A stretch of DNA of 64,000 nucleotides from Zobellella denitrificans (GCF_002237365.1 NZ_NMUO01000003.1:1-64000); one strand, 5' to 3'; numbered from the stretch's first letter, positions 36,420-48,616 are shown. Numbers and translations are program-made. Notes: generated by a model not told the origin, from the sequence alone.

Positions 36420-37230
36420 CGGGGTGCCCATGGTCGCCACCCTGGCGGCCAAAACCATGGAGGTGCCGGGAGTACATACCCTGAGTCTGGCGCTGGACAC
36501 GCGCTCACCGTTCGACTTCGATTACGGCCAGTTCAACATGCTTTACCTGTTTGGCGCCGGTGAGGTGGCCATTTCCATCATGGGCTGGCATCAGGGGCTG
36601 TTGCAGCACACCATTCGCGCCGTGGGCCGGGTCACGCGGCCGCTGGTGGCGCTGGAGGTCGGCCAGCAGTTGGGCCTGCGCGGCCCCTTTGGCCGGGGCT
36701 GGCCACTGGCGCAGCTGCGGGGGAGGGACCTGGTGTTTATTACCGCCGGACTGGGCTGTGCCCCGGTGGTGGCGGCCATTCACCATGCGGTGGCCAACCG
36801 GGATCAATACGGTCGCATCGTGATCCTGCAAGGGGTCAAGCACCATGCCGATCTGCTGTGGCAGACGCAGTACCGGCGCTGGCAAACCCTGGGCGAATGC
36901 CAGGTATTGCTGGCTGCCAGCGAGGAACACCGGCACCGGCATCACTGGCGGCTGGGGCTGGTGACCGAATTGCTGGCGCTGGCGGAGTTTGATGCTGATC
37001 ACTGTGCGGTCATGATGTGCGGGCCCGAGATCATGATGCTGGCGGCCCTTAAACAGCTGGCGCGCTTAAAAGTGGCGGACGAGGCGGTTTACATGAGCCT
37101 TGAACGCAATTTTCAGTGCGGCCGGGGCCTGTGTGGTCATTGTCAGCTGGGGCCGTATTTTGTCTGCAAGGACGGTCCGGTATTTCATTATCCGCAGGTC
37201 AAGCCCTGGCTGGGCAGGGAGGGCGTATGA
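36412..37230 (+). CDS. hydG: group 3b hydrogenase gamma subunit (FAD/NAD(P))
   Basis: A 272-residue ferredoxin-NADP reductase-like subunit. FAD-binding strand (YGQFNMLYLFG), the NAD(P) domain (VFITAGLGCAPVVAAI, MMCGPEIMM), and a C-terminal [2Fe-2S] site CGRGLCGHCQLGPYFVC. This is where NAD(P)H exchanges electrons with the hydrogenase. ATG at 36412 behind AGGAGGAC. Position second in the HydBGDA order is typical of cytoplasmic group 3b enzymes. Confidence 0.9.
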   Translation: MADGVPMVATLAAKTMEVPGVHTLSLALDTRSPFDFDYGQFNMLYLFGAGEVAISIMGWHQGLLQHTIRAVGRVTRPLVALEVGQQLGLRGPFGRGWPLAQLRGRDLVFITAGLGCAPVVAAIHHAVANRDQYGRIVILQGVKHHADLLWQTQYRRWQTLGECQVLLAASEEHRHRHHWRLGLVTELLALAEFDADHCAVMMCGPEIMMLAALKQLARLKVADEAVYMSLERNFQCGRGLCGHCQLGPYFVCKDGPVFHYPQVKPWLGREGV

Positions 37231-38024
37231 CGGCCAAGCTGACCCTGGCGGTGCACAAGCTGACCTCCTGCTCCGGCTGCCAGCTGGCCTTGCTCAATCA
37301 GGGACCGGCGCTGCTGGATTTATTGGAGGAAGTGGAGTTTGTGCACTTCATCGAGGCGGGCATAACCGGGCCCGACAAAACCGTGGATGTGGCCTTGGTC
37401 GAGGGCAGTGTGTCCACGCCGGACGATCTCGAACGCGCCCGAACCCTTCGCCGCAACAGCAGGCTGGTGGTGACCATGGGCGCCTGTGCCACCAGCGGCG
37501 GCATTCAGGCCCTGCGCAATCTGGCGGATGGCCCGGGCTGGAAAGCGGCCGTTTATGCCCGGCCGGACTTTATCGCCACCCTGGCCACGTCCACCGGGGT
37601 AGCCGAGCACATCCAGGTGGACTTTGAACTCTGGGGCTGTCCCATTACCGTGGAGCAGATGCGCCATTTTCTGCGTCAGTTGCGCCTGGGCGTGTGGCCC
37701 CGGCCCGAGGCTGAAAAGCTGTGCATGGAGTGCAAGCGCCGTCAGCAGGTGTGCGTCATGGTCACCAGGGGTGCCCCCTGTCTGGGACCGGTGGTGCGCA
37801 CCGGCTGTGGTGCCCTCTGTCCCGCCTTTGGCCGGGCCTGCTATGGCTGTTTTGGTCCGTCCGAGCAGCCCAACGGCGACAGCCTGGCCAACCGCTTCGC
37901 CGGCCTGGGGCTGCTGCCCGACGACATTGCCCGGCGGTTTGCCGCCATTCACAGCCACAGTCCGCCGTTTCGCGAGCAGTACCGGCGCTGGCAGCGCATC
38001 GATGTGCGGGAGGTCGACGAATGA
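37227..38024 (+). CDS. hydD: [NiFe] hydrogenase small subunit (delta, group 3b)
   Basis: A 265-residue small subunit without a Tat signal, as expected for a soluble enzyme. Proximal cluster cysteines appear in TSCSGCQLALL and MGACATSGG and in ELWGCPI; further cysteines in CMECKRRQQVC and GCGALCPAFGRACYGCFG can bind the other clusters. It overlaps hydG by 4 bp and hydA by 4 bp. Confidence 0.93.
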   Translation: MTAKLTLAVHKLTSCSGCQLALLNQGPALLDLLEEVEFVHFIEAGITGPDKTVDVALVEGSVSTPDDLERARTLRRNSRLVVTMGACATSGGIQALRNLADGPGWKAAVYARPDFIATLATSTGVAEHIQVDFELWGCPITVEQMRHFLRQLRLGVWPRPEAEKLCMECKRRQQVCVMVTRGAPCLGPVVRTGCGALCPAFGRACYGCFGPSEQPNGDSLANRFAGLGLLPDDIARRFAAIHSHSPPFREQYRRWQRIDVREVDE

Positions 38025-39325
38025 AGAAAAAGGCCAGGCGTCGCATCGCTCTCAAGGTGCCCTTTGTAACCCGGCTGGAAGGGGAAGGCAGCCTGGAGCT
38101 GAACGCCAGAGGCGACCGCATCGACCGGTTGCATCTGGCCATTTTCGAGCCGCCCCGGCTGTTTGAGAAGTTTCTGGAAGGGCGGGGCTATCAGGAGGTG
38201 CCGGATCTCAACGCCCGCATCTGTGGCATCTGCCCCATGGCCTACCAGCTCACTTCCATTCAGGCGATGGAGCGGTTGTTCGGCATAGCGCTGCCCCCGC
38301 CGCTGGCGCAACTGAGACTGCTGATGAATCTGGGAGAGTGGGTGCAAAGCCATGCTCTGCATATTCACTTTCTGGCGGCACCCGACTTTCTCGGGTTTGA
38401 TCATGCCCTCGACATGGCCAAGGTGTTCCCCGAGGTGCTGAAACGGGGCATGTTGCTGCAGGAAGCCGGTAATGCCCTGATGGCGCTGCTGGGCGGTCGC
38501 TCCGTACACCCGGTGGGGTTGCAGGTGGGGGGCTTTGGCCGTCTGCCCGATCACGAACGCTGGCATGAAGTGCGTGGGCTGGTGAAGCAGGCGCTGCCCG
38601 CCGCCGAGGCACTGGTGCGCTGGACCGCGGAGCTGACGTTGCCCGATTACAGCCACGACTTTATCTGGGTCAGCCTCACCGAGCCCGACGGTTATGCCAT
38701 CAATGGTGGCCGTATCACCAGCAGCCATGGCCTGAGCCTGGATTATTCCGACTACCCCCGACATTTTGCCGAGCATCAGGAGCCTCATTCCACCGCGCTC
38801 TATTCCCTGCTCGATGGCCAGGATTACCTGGTCGGCCCGCTGGCGCGGATGAACAACAGTTTTGAGCGGCTGCCTGCCGAGGTGCGCGCCCTGGCCCGGG
38901 AATGCGGCTTTGCGTTTCCCAGCCGCAACATGTTTACCAGCATTCGAGCCCGGGCACTGGAAATATACTGGGCTCTGTTCGAGGCCGACCGATTGCTGGC
39001 GCAGCCATGCCCCAACGGCGATGCCAGCCTGCCGGTCACTCCTACCGCGGGAGAATGCTGTTTCTGTACCGAGGCGCCGAGGGGCATGATTTATCATTAT
39101 TACCGGCTGGATGAGCAGGGCCGGGTGCTGTCCTGCTCCATCATTCCGCCCACCAGTCAGAATCAGGCCCGTATCGAGCAGGATCTCAGGGCTTCGGTCA
39201 CCCGCTTTGGCCTGCACCACAGCGATCAGGAGCTCAAACTGTTCTGCGAGCGGCTGATCCGCAACTACGACCCCTGCATTTCCTGCTCCACCCATTTTCT
39301 GCAGTTCAGGCTGCGGCGCGAATAG
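38021..39325 (+). CDS. hydA: [NiFe] hydrogenase large subunit (alpha, group 3b)
   Basis: A 434-residue catalytic subunit. The two Ni-Fe ligand motifs are present: RICGIC near residue 66 and DPCISCSTH near the end. A short tail FLQFRLRRE follows the last histidine; maturation proteases cut after this histidine once nickel is in place, so the tail is the expected cleaved peptide. The L1 motif continues PMAYQ, with Tyr where many other groups have His. It probably interconverts H2 and protons with NAD(P)H; direction in vivo is unknown. Confidence 0.93.
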   Translation: MKKKARRRIALKVPFVTRLEGEGSLELNARGDRIDRLHLAIFEPPRLFEKFLEGRGYQEVPDLNARICGICPMAYQLTSIQAMERLFGIALPPPLAQLRLLMNLGEWVQSHALHIHFLAAPDFLGFDHALDMAKVFPEVLKRGMLLQEAGNALMALLGGRSVHPVGLQVGGFGRLPDHERWHEVRGLVKQALPAAEALVRWTAELTLPDYSHDFIWVSLTEPDGYAINGGRITSSHGLSLDYSDYPRHFAEHQEPHSTALYSLLDGQDYLVGPLARMNNSFERLPAEVRALARECGFAFPSRNMFTSIRARALEIYWALFEADRLLAQPCPNGDASLPVTPTAGECCFCTEAPRGMIYHYYRLDEQGRVLSCSIIPPTSQNQARIEQDLRASVTRFGLHHSDQELKLFCERLIRNYDPCISCSTHFLQFRLRRE

Positions 39326-39424
39326 CCGGTTTATGGCTAAACTTGCCTGAAGAGCGTCAAAGGGCGGCATCATTCGGCCACCCGCTCTGCCACCCGTAAA
39401 GCCACCGGCAAGCAGGAGGCTCGC

Positions 39425-41186
<1,762 letters not shown>

Positions 41187-41209
<23 letters not shown>

Positions 41210-42185
41210 CGGCAGCGGGCCGGACAGCCGTCACTTGCTGCAGTTGCTGCAGGCAATGTTGCGCATTCGCCGTTTTGAAGAGCGCTGCGCCGAGCTGTAT
41301 ATGGAAGAAAAAATCCGCGGTTTTCTGCATCTTTATATTGGTGAAGAAGCAGTGGCGGTGGGCGTGATGCAGGCGCTGACGGCGGAAGATGCGGTGATCG
41401 CTACCTACCGGGAGCACGGCCATGCGCTGGCCCGGGGGCTGGACATGAAAGCGGTGATGGCGGAGATGTTCGGCAAAGTCGGGGGCAGCAGCCGGGGGCG
41501 GGGCGGCTCCATGCATATTTTCGACAAGAACAAACGTTTCTATGGTGGCAATGCCATTGTCGCCGGCGCCCTGCCGATGGCGGTGGGACTGGCATTGGCC
41601 GACAAGCTGCAGAACCGCCGCCGGGTAACCTGCTGCTTCTTCGGTGAAGGGGCGGCGGCGGAAGGCGAATTTCACGAAAGCCTCAATTTGGCCCAACTGT
41701 GGCAACTGCCGGTGCTGTTCGTGTGTGAGAACAACCGCTACGCCATGGGCACGGCCCTGGCCATCTCCGAGTCGGAGCAGCACATTTACAGAAAGGCCGC
41801 CAGCTATGGCCTGGACGCCCGCGAGGTGGACGGCATGCAGGTGGCGGCGGTGGAAGCGGCAGCCAGGGAGTCTTGTGACGCCATTCGTCAGGGGGGCGGG
41901 CCCCGCTTTCTGGAATGCCTGACCTACCGTTTTCGCGGTCACTCCATGTTTGATACCCAGCTTTACCGTACCCCGGATGAAGTGGAGCAATGGCAGCAAA
42001 AGGGCCCCATTGTGCAGCTCAGGAAACTTCTTGAGCAGCGCGGTGAGCTGGATGACGCCCGGTGGCAGCAACTGGAGCAGGCGGTCAGATTGGAGTTGAA
42101 TGAGGCTGTTTCCTTTGCCGAGCAGTCGGTGTTTGAGCCCGAGTCGGAGCTGTGCCGCGGCGTCTATCAGGAGCCGGAAGCATGA
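41187..42185 (+). CDS. 2-oxoacid dehydrogenase E1 alpha subunit
   Basis: A 332-residue thiamine-diphosphate subunit of the alpha2beta2 type (PdhA/AcoA). The ThDP motif is [23 protein letters not shown] followed by NNRYAMGT; regulatory-loop sequences RFRGHSMFD and YRTPDEV are also seen. Likely substrates are pyruvate or acetoin; sequence alone does not decide. I chose the ATG at 41187, with GAGGG 9 bp upstream, over an ATG two codons earlier. It overlaps acsA and abuts E1 beta. Confidence 0.88.
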
Positions 42186-43165
42186 ATATGCCAGACATCA
42201 GCTACCGTGAGGTGGTGCGGGAAGCCATACGGGAAGCCATTCGGCAGGATCCCCGGGTATTCCTGATGGGCGAGGACGTGGGCCATTATGGCGGCTGCTA
42301 TGCGGTAACCAAGGGGCTGCTGCAGGAATTTGGCGAGCAGCGGGTGCGGGATACGCCCTTGTCCGAGTCCGGGTTTGTCGGGGCCGGGATAGGCGCGGCG
42401 CTGGGGGGCATGCGGCCCATTGTGGAGGTGATGACGGTCAATTTCAGCCTGTTGGCGCTGGATCAGATCGTCAACAATGCCGCCACCCTGCGCCACATGT
42501 CCGGTGGCCAGCTGGGGGTGCCGCTGGTGATCCGCATGGCCTGCGGCGCCGGCCGGCAGCTGGCGGCCCAGCATTCCCACAGTCTGGAAAACTGGTATGC
42601 CCACGTGCCCGGCCTCAAGGTGCTGGCGCCGGCCACCCTGGCCGATGCCCGTTATATGCTGGCGATGGCCCTGGCGGATCCCGATCCTGTGCTGCTGTTT
42701 GAGCATGTGCTGCTCTACAACATGACGGGGCCGGCCCCCACGGCGGAGCAGTGCCCCGACATGCACCGGGCGCTGGTGCGCCGGCAAGGGACGGATCTCA
42801 GCCTGGTCAGCTACGGTGGCTCCATGCCCAAGGTACTGGACGCCGCCGAGTTGTTGCAAAGCCGGGACATCAGCGCCGAGGTGATCGATCTGCGCTGCCT
42901 GCGTCCACTGGATCTCGACACCCTGTTTGCCTCGGTCAACAAGACCCGGCGCCTGCTGGTAGTGGACGAAGGCTGGCGCACCGGCAGCCTGGCCGGCGAG
43001 ATTTGCGCCCAGGTGGCGGAGCATTGCTTCTGGTCGCTGGATGCACCGCCCCAGCGGGTGTGCAGCAGAGAGGTACCGATCCCTTATCCCCGGCATCTGG
43101 AGCTGGCGGCCACCCCCCAGGTCGAGGGCATAGTGGCTGCCGCCATCAGGGTGGTGGGAAAATGA
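42182..43165 (+). CDS. 2-oxoacid dehydrogenase E1 beta subunit
   Basis: A 327-residue partner of E1 alpha (PdhB/AcoB family). Seen are the [13 protein letters not shown] start, [35 protein letters not shown] and [11 protein letters not shown] blocks. It completes the ThDP active site and docks to E2. Start overlaps the E1 alpha stop by 4 bp (ATGA type), its stop overlaps the E2 start likewise, so the three are translationally coupled. Confidence 0.9.
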   Translation: MNMPDISYREVVREAIREAIRQDPRVFLMGEDVGHYGGCYAVTKGLLQEFGEQRVRDTPLSESGFVGAGIGAALGGMRPIVEVMTVNFSLLALDQIVNNAATLRHMSGGQLGVPLVIRMACGAGRQLAAQHSHSLENWYAHVPGLKVLAPATLADARYMLAMALADPDPVLLFEHVLLYNMTGPAPTAEQCPDMHRALVRRQGTDLSLVSYGGSMPKVLDAAELLQSRDISAEVIDLRCLRPLDLDTLFASVNKTRRLLVVDEGWRTGSLAGEICAQVAEHCFWSLDAPPQRVCSREVPIPYPRHLELAATPQVEGIVAAAIRVVGK

Positions 43166-44301
43166 TCAAAACCATCAGCATGCCATCCTTCGGATCCGAC
43201 ATGGCCAAGGGCACGGTGGCGGAATGGCGGGTGAAACCCGGGGATGCGGTTCACCGGGGCGATGTGATCGCCACCATCGACACCATGAAGGGACTGATTG
43301 ATCTGGAAGTCTTTGACGAAGGCGTAGTTGAGGCACTACTGGCACCGATAGGTGAGCCGTTGCAGGTGGGTGAGCCCATCGCTCGCTTGCGCCTGAGTGG
43401 TGATGCCGAACAGGAGGAAACGGTCAGAGAACCCCGGGTACCGAATATGCCTGAGCCGGAACCGACCAGGCCGGCGGCTGCCGGGAGATCCGTTCGCATT
43501 TCGCCGGCGGCCCGCCAGCGGGCCGGCCAGTTGGGCATCGACTGGCGTGGTCTGGGACCCGGCAGTGGACCCGATGGCGCCCTGGTGCTGGCGGATATCG
43601 AGGCGTTGGCGTCATCGTCAAAGCCGCAGGAAGCGGAGCCGCGGATGCGCCAGGCCATTGCCGATGTGGTGAGTCGCTCCAAGCGGGAGATCCCCCATTA
43701 CTATCTGGAGCAGGATATTGCCCTGGCGCGGGCCCAGGCCTGGTGCACGGCCTTTAATCATGGCAAGCCCGCCGAACAACTGGTGCTGGCCAATGCCCTT
43801 GTCTACTGTGCCCTGGCTCGAGCACTGGCCGAGTTTCCCCGCTTCAACGGTTTTTACCGGGACGGTCACTATTACAGCGAACCCCGGGTGCACCTGGGTA
43901 ACGTCATCCACCTGCGCCGGGGCGGGCTGGTGGTGCCGGCCATCCATGACGCGCACCTACTGGGAGCGGCACAAATGATGGCGGCCCTTCGGGATCAGGT
44001 GATCCGGGCCCGGGAAGGGGGGCTGCGCAGCGCTGAACTGCAGGAGGCGACGGTGACCGTGTCCAGTTTGGGGGAACGGGGAGTGGATCGCATTCAGGGG
44101 GTGATCTTTCCGCCGCAAGTGGCCCTGCTGGGTATTGGTCGGGTGCGTCTGGCTCCCTGGGTACAGCAGCAGAACATAGTGCCCATGCTCCAGGCCAGCT
44201 TCAGCCTGGCCGCCGACCACAGGGTGAGTGACGGTCACGAGGGCGCCCGTTTGCTTAACCGGATAGACAACTTATTGCAACAGCCGGAGCAACTGGAATG
44301 A
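43162..44301 (+). CDS. 2-oxoacid dehydrogenase E2 acyltransferase
   Basis: A 379-residue E2 with one lipoyl domain (residues 1-76, lipoyl-Lys43 in [12 protein letters not shown]), a peripheral subunit-binding domain ([19 protein letters not shown], about 110-145) and a catalytic domain ending with the active-site HRVSDG (His353, Asp357). The lipoyl motif has TMKG where TDKA is usual. It transfers the acyl group to CoA. No E3 (lipoamide dehydrogenase) gene is in the window, so the complex would borrow a general Lpd. Acetyl specificity is inferred from the adjacent acsA. Confidence 0.88.
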   Translation: MIKTISMPSFGSDMAKGTVAEWRVKPGDAVHRGDVIATIDTMKGLIDLEVFDEGVVEALLAPIGEPLQVGEPIARLRLSGDAEQEETVREPRVPNMPEPEPTRPAAAGRSVRISPAARQRAGQLGIDWRGLGPGSGPDGALVLADIEALASSSKPQEAEPRMRQAIADVVSRSKREIPHYYLEQDIALARAQAWCTAFNHGKPAEQLVLANALVYCALARALAEFPRFNGFYRDGHYYSEPRVHLGNVIHLRRGGLVVPAIHDAHLLGAAQMMAALRDQVIRAREGGLRSAELQEATVTVSSLGERGVDRIQGVIFPPQVALLGIGRVRLAPWVQQQNIVPMLQASFSLAADHRVSDGHEGARLLNRIDNLLQQPEQLE

Positions 44302-44582
44302 AAGACAAGCAAGCGCTGACCGAGCTGGTCTGTCGCCACATTCGGGACATAGCACCGGATGCCGATACCGCACAGCTGGATCCGGGAGAAGACATGAGAG
44401 ACGCACTCGATCTGGACTCGATGGATTTTCTGCGGCTGGTTGAGGCGCTGGGTCGGGAGCTGGAGATACGTATTCCGGAAGCCGACTTTGCCAGCATCAC
44501 TCAGCTGTCGCAGATGGTGGATTACCTGAGCCGGCACACCGGCGAATCCGAGCAAGAAGATACCGGCCAGGGGCCGGTATGA
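44298..44582 (+). CDS. acyl carrier protein
   Basis: A 94-residue acidic carrier protein with the phosphopantetheine site LDLDSMDFLRLVEALG (Ser41) and the helix pattern of ACPs. It overlaps the E2 stop by 4 bp and is the last gene of the acsA-E1-E2 operon. It is not the housekeeping AcpP (no fab genes here, and the DSL motif reads DSM). A carrier coupled to an acyltransferase and an acyl-CoA ligase suggests a dedicated acyl intermediate, but no partner synthase or transferase is nearby. Confidence 0.82.
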   Translation: MKDKQALTELVCRHIRDIAPDADTAQLDPGEDMRDALDLDSMDFLRLVEALGRELEIRIPEADFASITQLSQMVDYLSRHTGESEQEDTGQGPV

Positions 44583-44607
44583 CTCAGGGGGCGGGGGAAA
44601 GGAACCT

Positions 44608-45207
44608 TCAGTCCTGCTCTTTCAGCATATGGCCCAGCTTGCCGGCCTTGGTGTCCAGATAATGCTCGTTGAAGGGGTTGCGGCCTTCCTGCAACGGCAC
44701 CCGCTCCACCACTTCGATGCCGAAATTTTCCATCGCCTTGACCTTGCGCGGGTTGTTGGTCATCAGCCTGAGCTGTTTGACGCCCAGGCTGCGCAGCATG
44801 TCGGCACAGATGGTGTAGTCGCGCATGTCGGCGGCAAACCCCAGCTCGACGTTGGCTTCTACCGTGTCCTTGCCCTGATCCTGCAGGTGGTAGGCGTGGA
44901 TCTTGTTGAGCAGGCCGATGCCGCGGCCTTCCTGACGCACATAGAGCAGCACGCCCCGGCCTTCCTTGGCGATTTTTTCCATGGCCGCCTGCAGTTGGAA
45001 GCCACAGTCACAGCGCAGGCTGAACAGGGCATCGCCGGTCAGGCATTCGGAATGGATGCGGCCCAGTACCGGCTGGCCGTCGGCCACGTCGCCCATCACC
45101 AGGGCGGCATGATCCTTGCCTGTGCCTTTTTCTTCGAACCCGACCAGGGTAAAGGTGCCCCAGGGTGTCGGCAGTTTTGAGTTTGCCATCCGGGTAACAC
45201 TGCTCAT
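44608..45207 (-). CDS. ribA: GTP cyclohydrolase II
   Basis: A 199-residue RibA that opens the imidazole ring of GTP, the first step of riboflavin synthesis. Zinc-binding cysteines are seen in [20 protein letters not shown], and the catalytic [13 protein letters not shown] segment follows, with NNPRKV later. ATG at 45205-45207 behind GAGGAAC. Single minus-strand gene ending 25 bp from the acyl carrier gene's stop, so it marks the right border of the accessory block. Confidence 0.95.
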   Translation of the reverse strand: MSSVTRMANSKLPTPWGTFTLVGFEEKGTGKDHAALVMGDVADGQPVLGRIHSECLTGDALFSLRCDCGFQLQAAMEKIAKEGRGVLLYVRQEGRGIGLLNKIHAYHLQDQGKDTVEANVELGFAADMRDYTICADMLRSLGVKQLRLMTNNPRKVKAMENFGIEVVERVPLQEGRNPFNEHYLDTKAGKLGHMLKEQD

Positions 45208-45341
45208 GGCGTTCCTCTTCGTGTCTCATGCATCAAAAAATAGCGGCCATTGTAAAGCGGATGGGCCTGCAGGTATAGGCGCAATATGCAATGACGAAAG
45301 GTTAATCAATTGTAAATTATGCCTTTGTTCGCCAACTCGGG

Positions 45342-45347
45342 TATAAT
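45342..45347 (+). promoter_or_regulatory. cmk promoter -10 box
   Basis: A perfect TATAAT preceded by CGGG, about 55 bp before the cmk start; no good -35 at standard spacing (nearest candidates are weak). Confidence 0.5.
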
Positions 45348-45400
45348 GCCGGCCGCGCGGCACCCGAGGTGCCCAGATACATGATTGAGTGGAGGATGCA

Positions 45401-46081
45401 ATGTCTGAACTAGCTCCCGTCATCACCGTCGATGGCCCGGGCGGAGCCGGCAAGGGAACGCTTTGTCAGTTGCTGGCCGAAAAACTGGAATGGCATTTGC
45501 TGGACTCCGGCGCCATCTACCGCGTGCTGGCGCTGGCGGCACTGCATCACAATGTGGCGCTGGATGATGAAACCGGTCTTATGCCCCTGGCGGCCCATCT
45601 GGATGTTCAGTTTCCGGTGGTGGACGGGCAGATCAAAACCATCCTGGAAGGGGAGGACGTGTCCCGTTCCATCCGCACCGAGCAGGTGGGCGAAGCGGCG
45701 AGCAAGGTCGCCGCCTTTCCCCGGGTGCGCGAGGCCCTGTTGCGACGCCAGCGGGCCTTCCGGGCCAAACCCGGGCTGATTGCCGACGGGCGGGACATGG
45801 GCACGGTGGTGTTCCCCGATGCCCAGGTCAAGATCTTCCTCGACGCCAGTGCCGAGGAAAGGGCGCAGAGGCGGCTTAAACAGTTGCAAGATAAGGGGTT
45901 TGATGTTAGCTTTGACCGCCTTTTAAGCGAAATTCAGGCGCGTGACGACCGGGACCGAAACCGGAGCGTGGCGCCCCTCAAAGCCGCCGATGACGCCCTG
46001 GTTATCGACTCGACCCACCTGTCCATCGCCGAGGTGCTGGACAAAGTATTGAGTCATACTAAGGTTATTCTTGGTCGCTGA
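45401..46081 (+). CDS. cmk: cytidylate kinase
   Basis: A 226-residue CMP/dCMP kinase. P-loop [18 protein letters not shown] is followed by [13 protein letters not shown], and the [16 protein letters not shown] and [16 protein letters not shown] blocks are typical. ATG at 45401 with GGAGG; a GTG four codons upstream is less likely. It forms the conserved cmk-rpsA pair. Confidence 0.95.
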   Translation: MSELAPVITVDGPGGAGKGTLCQLLAEKLEWHLLDSGAIYRVLALAALHHNVALDDETGLMPLAAHLDVQFPVVDGQIKTILEGEDVSRSIRTEQVGEAASKVAAFPRVREALLRRQRAFRAKPGLIADGRDMGTVVFPDAQVKIFLDASAEERAQRRLKQLQDKGFDVSFDRLLSEIQARDDRDRNRSVAPLKAADDALVIDSTHLSIAEVLDKVLSHTKVILGR

Positions 46082-46190
46082 AGCGATTTGGCAATGCCCG
46101 CCTCAAGGACAGAGACGGGAGAATGTTAATCACCCCACCGGTGCCGGATTGCCCCGTGGATGTTCAACCTTAACAGTGTATTCATTAAAC
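46082..46190 (+). promoter_or_regulatory. rpsA leader region
   Basis: A 109-bp untranslated spacer before rpsA, containing several short stems (GACAGAGACGGGAGA region, CACCGGTGCCGG). In E. coli the rpsA leader folds into GA-loop hairpins that S1 binds to repress itself; the equivalent is expected here but I have not folded it. Confidence 0.4.
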
Positions 46191-47864
46191 ATGACTGAAT
46201 CTTTTGCTCAACTCTTTGAAGAGTCTCTGAAAGAACTCGAAACCCGTCCCGGTTCCATCGTCAAGGGCACCGTTGTTGCCATCGAGAACGGCATCGTTCT
46301 GGTTGACGCCGGCCTGAAATCCGAATCTGCCATTCCCGCCGAGCAGTTCAAGAACGCCCAGGGCGAGCTGGAAATCAGCGTTGGCGACAGCGTCGATGTC
46401 GCGCTGGACGCGGTAGAAGACGGTTTCGGCGAGACTCTGCTTTCCCGTGAAAAAGCCAAGCGCCACGAAGCCTGGCTGCAACTGGAAAAAGCCTACGAAG
46501 ATCAGGAAACCGTTGTTGGTATCATCAACGGCAAGGTCAAAGGCGGCTTCACCGTAGAAGTGAACAGCATCCGTGCCTTCCTGCCCGGTTCTCTGGTTGA
46601 CGTGCGTCCGGTACGTGACACCCTGCACCTGGAAGGCAAAGAGCTTGAGTTCAAAGTCATCAAGCTGGACCAGAAGCGCAACAACGTGGTGGTTTCCCGC
46701 CGCGCCGTGATCGAAACCGAGAACAGCGTTGAGCGCGAGCAGCTGCTCGAAAACCTGCAGGAAGGCCAGGAAGTCAAGGGTATCGTCAAGAACCTGACCG
46801 ACTACGGCGCCTTCGTGGACCTGGGCGGCGTAGACGGCCTGCTGCACATCACCGACATGGCCTGGAAGCGCGTCAAGCATCCTTCCGAGATCGTGAACGT
46901 GGGCGACGAGATCAACGTCAAGGTGCTGAAGTTCGACCGCGAGCGTACCCGTGTGTCTCTGGGTCTGAAGCAACTGGGCGCCGATCCCTGGGTGGATATC
47001 GCCAACCGCTATCCGGAAGGCACCCGCCTGTCCGGCCGCGTGACCAACCTGACCGACTACGGCTGCTTCGTTGAGATCGAAGAAGGCGTTGAAGGCCTGG
47101 TACACGTGTCCGAAATGGACTGGACCAACAAGAACATCCACCCGTCCAAGGTGGTTTCCGTTGGCGACAACGTAGACGTGATGGTGCTGGACATCGACGA
47201 AGAGCGTCGTCGTATCTCCCTGGGCCTGAAACAGTGCAAGTCCAACCCCTGGCAGCTGTTCGCGGAAACCCACAACAAGGGCGACCGTGTTTCCGGCAAG
47301 ATCAAGTCCATCACCGACTTCGGTATCTTCATCGGCCTGGACGGCGGCATCGATGGCCTGGTTCACCTGTCCGACATCTCCTGGAACGCCAACGGTGAAG
47401 AAGCCGTTCGTGAGTTCAAGAAGGGCGACGAAATCGACGCCGTGGTGCTGCAGGTCGATCCGGAGCGTGAGCGCATCAGCCTGGGCGTGAAGCAAATCGA
47501 CGAGGATCCTTTCAATAAGTACCTGTCTGACAACAAGAAAGGTGCTATCGTTAAGGGTACCATCACCGCCGTTGACGCCAAGGGCGCCGTGGTTGAGCTG
47601 GAAGAAGGCGTGGAAGGTTACATCCGCGTTGCCGACATCTCCCGCGACCGCATCGAAGACGCCTCCACCGTACTGAGCGTGGGTGAAGAAGTCGAAGCGC
47701 GTTTCATGGGCGTTGACCGCAAAAACCGTACCGTCAGCCTGTCTATCCGTGCGAAAGACGAAGCTGAAGAGAAAGCCGTTATGGACAACCTGAACCAGCA
47801 ACAGCAAGAAGAAGTTGGTTTGAGTGCCATGGCCGAAGCTTTCAAGGCGGCGAAAGGCGAATAA
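46191..47864 (+). CDS. rpsA: 30S ribosomal protein S1
   Basis: A 557-residue S1 with six OB-fold S1 repeats, the same length as the E. coli protein. Repeat starts such as [46 protein letters not shown] and [19 protein letters not shown] are obvious (each segment partly quoted). S1 melts mRNA structure and brings mRNA to the 30S. Strong use of GTT/CGT codons marks high expression. Ends at a strong terminator. Confidence 0.97.
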   Translation: MTESFAQLFEESLKELETRPGSIVKGTVVAIENGIVLVDAGLKSESAIPAEQFKNAQGELEISVGDSVDVALDAVEDGFGETLLSREKAKRHEAWLQLEKAYEDQETVVGIINGKVKGGFTVEVNSIRAFLPGSLVDVRPVRDTLHLEGKELEFKVIKLDQKRNNVVVSRRAVIETENSVEREQLLENLQEGQEVKGIVKNLTDYGAFVDLGGVDGLLHITDMAWKRVKHPSEIVNVGDEINVKVLKFDRERTRVSLGLKQLGADPWVDIANRYPEGTRLSGRVTNLTDYGCFVEIEEGVEGLVHVSEMDWTNKNIHPSKVVSVGDNVDVMVLDIDEERRRISLGLKQCKSNPWQLFAETHNKGDRVSGKIKSITDFGIFIGLDGGIDGLVHLSDISWNANGEEAVREFKKGDEIDAVVLQVDPERERISLGVKQIDEDPFNKYLSDNKKGAIVKGTITAVDAKGAVVELEEGVEGYIRVADISRDRIEDASTVLSVGEEVEARFMGVDRKNRTVSLSIRAKDEAEEKAVMDNLNQQQQEEVGLSAMAEAFKAAKGE

Positions 47865-47878
47865 GCCTGTCCGAATTC

Positions 47879-47906
47879 AAAAGGGGGCCTTCGCGCCCCC
47901 TTTTTA
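47879..47906 (+). terminator. rpsA terminator
   Basis: AAAAGGGGGC-cttcgc-GCCCCCTTTTT, 15 bp after the rpsA stop. Confidence 0.9.
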
Positions 47907-47930
47907 TTTGGTGTTCAGGAGACATACATC

Positions 47931-48212
47931 ATGACCAAATCCGATCTGATTGAGCGTTTGGCCGAGCAATACGGTCATCTTTCCGCCAAGGAAGTGGAAA
48001 ACGCCATCAAGGAAATCCTCGAGCAAATGGCCTCGACCCTGCAAACCGGCGATCGCATCGAAATTCGCGGTTTCGGCAGTTTCTCATTGCACTATCGTGC
48101 CCCCCGCCAGGGCCGCAACCCCAAGACCGGTGAAAAAGTGGAATTGACCGGCAAGTACGTTCCTCATTTCAAACCGGGAAAAGAGCTGCGGGAGCGGGTG
48201 AACCCGTCCTGA
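47931..48212 (+). CDS. ihfB: integration host factor subunit beta
   Basis: A 93-residue DNA-bending HU/IHF protein. The start [19 protein letters not shown] and the signature [20 protein letters not shown], with the proline that intercalates at the kink, identify IhfB. Downstream of rpsA as in E. coli. Heterodimer partner IhfA is elsewhere. Confidence 0.96.
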   Translation: MTKSDLIERLAEQYGHLSAKEVENAIKEILEQMASTLQTGDRIEIRGFGSFSLHYRAPRQGRNPKTGEKVELTGKYVPHFKPGKELRERVNPS

Positions 48213-48320
48213 GCCATACCGGTGCCGTCCGATATCACTTTTCATGCGTGCCCGGCTGGCGGGATCAGCGCTTTTCCGGGATAATGCCAACACTCAAAAT
48301 CAGGAAGTTGAGAGGATAAG

Positions 48321-48608
48321 GTGAAAATCATTATTGGTCTGGTATTCCTGGCTATCTTGTTCGCGGTAGGGCTGACCCTGGGGTCGCAAAACGATCAACT
48401 GGTGCAGGTCAATTATTTGCTGGCCCAGGGAGAATACCGTCTTTCCACATTACTGGCCGTGGTCTTCGTGGCCGGTTTTCTTATCGGCTGGCTGGTATTC
48501 GGCCTGGTGATGCTGCGCCTCAGGATGAACAACAGCGGGCTGCGCAAGAAAGTCGAGCGTCAACACAAGGAATTGGAAGAGCTCAGGGCCTTGCCCGTTA
48601 AGGATTGA
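48321..48608 (+). CDS. lapA: lipopolysaccharide assembly protein LapA
   Basis: A 95-residue protein with two TM helices (about 4-24 and 43-66) and a coiled-coil-like cytoplasmic tail (GLRKKVERQHKELEELRAL). LapA acts with LapB in regulating LPS synthesis through LpxC turnover. RBS GAGAGGATAAGG before ATG. Immediately upstream of lapB, with 8 bp between. Confidence 0.92.
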   Translation: MKIIIGLVFLAILFAVGLTLGSQNDQLVQVNYLLAQGEYRLSTLLAVVFVAGFLIGWLVFGLVMLRLRMNNSGLRKKVERQHKELEELRALPVKD

Positions 48609-48616
48609 CGAGCCCC

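Noticed and set aside
28968-39325. Respiratory group 1 or membrane-bound group 4 hydrogenase
   Set aside because: No Tat signal on the small subunit, no cytochrome b or Nuo-like membrane subunits; the beta and gamma subunits and gene order fit group 3b.
46185-47807. 540-codon minus-strand frame opposite rpsA
   Set aside because: Shadow of the repeated S1 domains; no independent evidence of coding.
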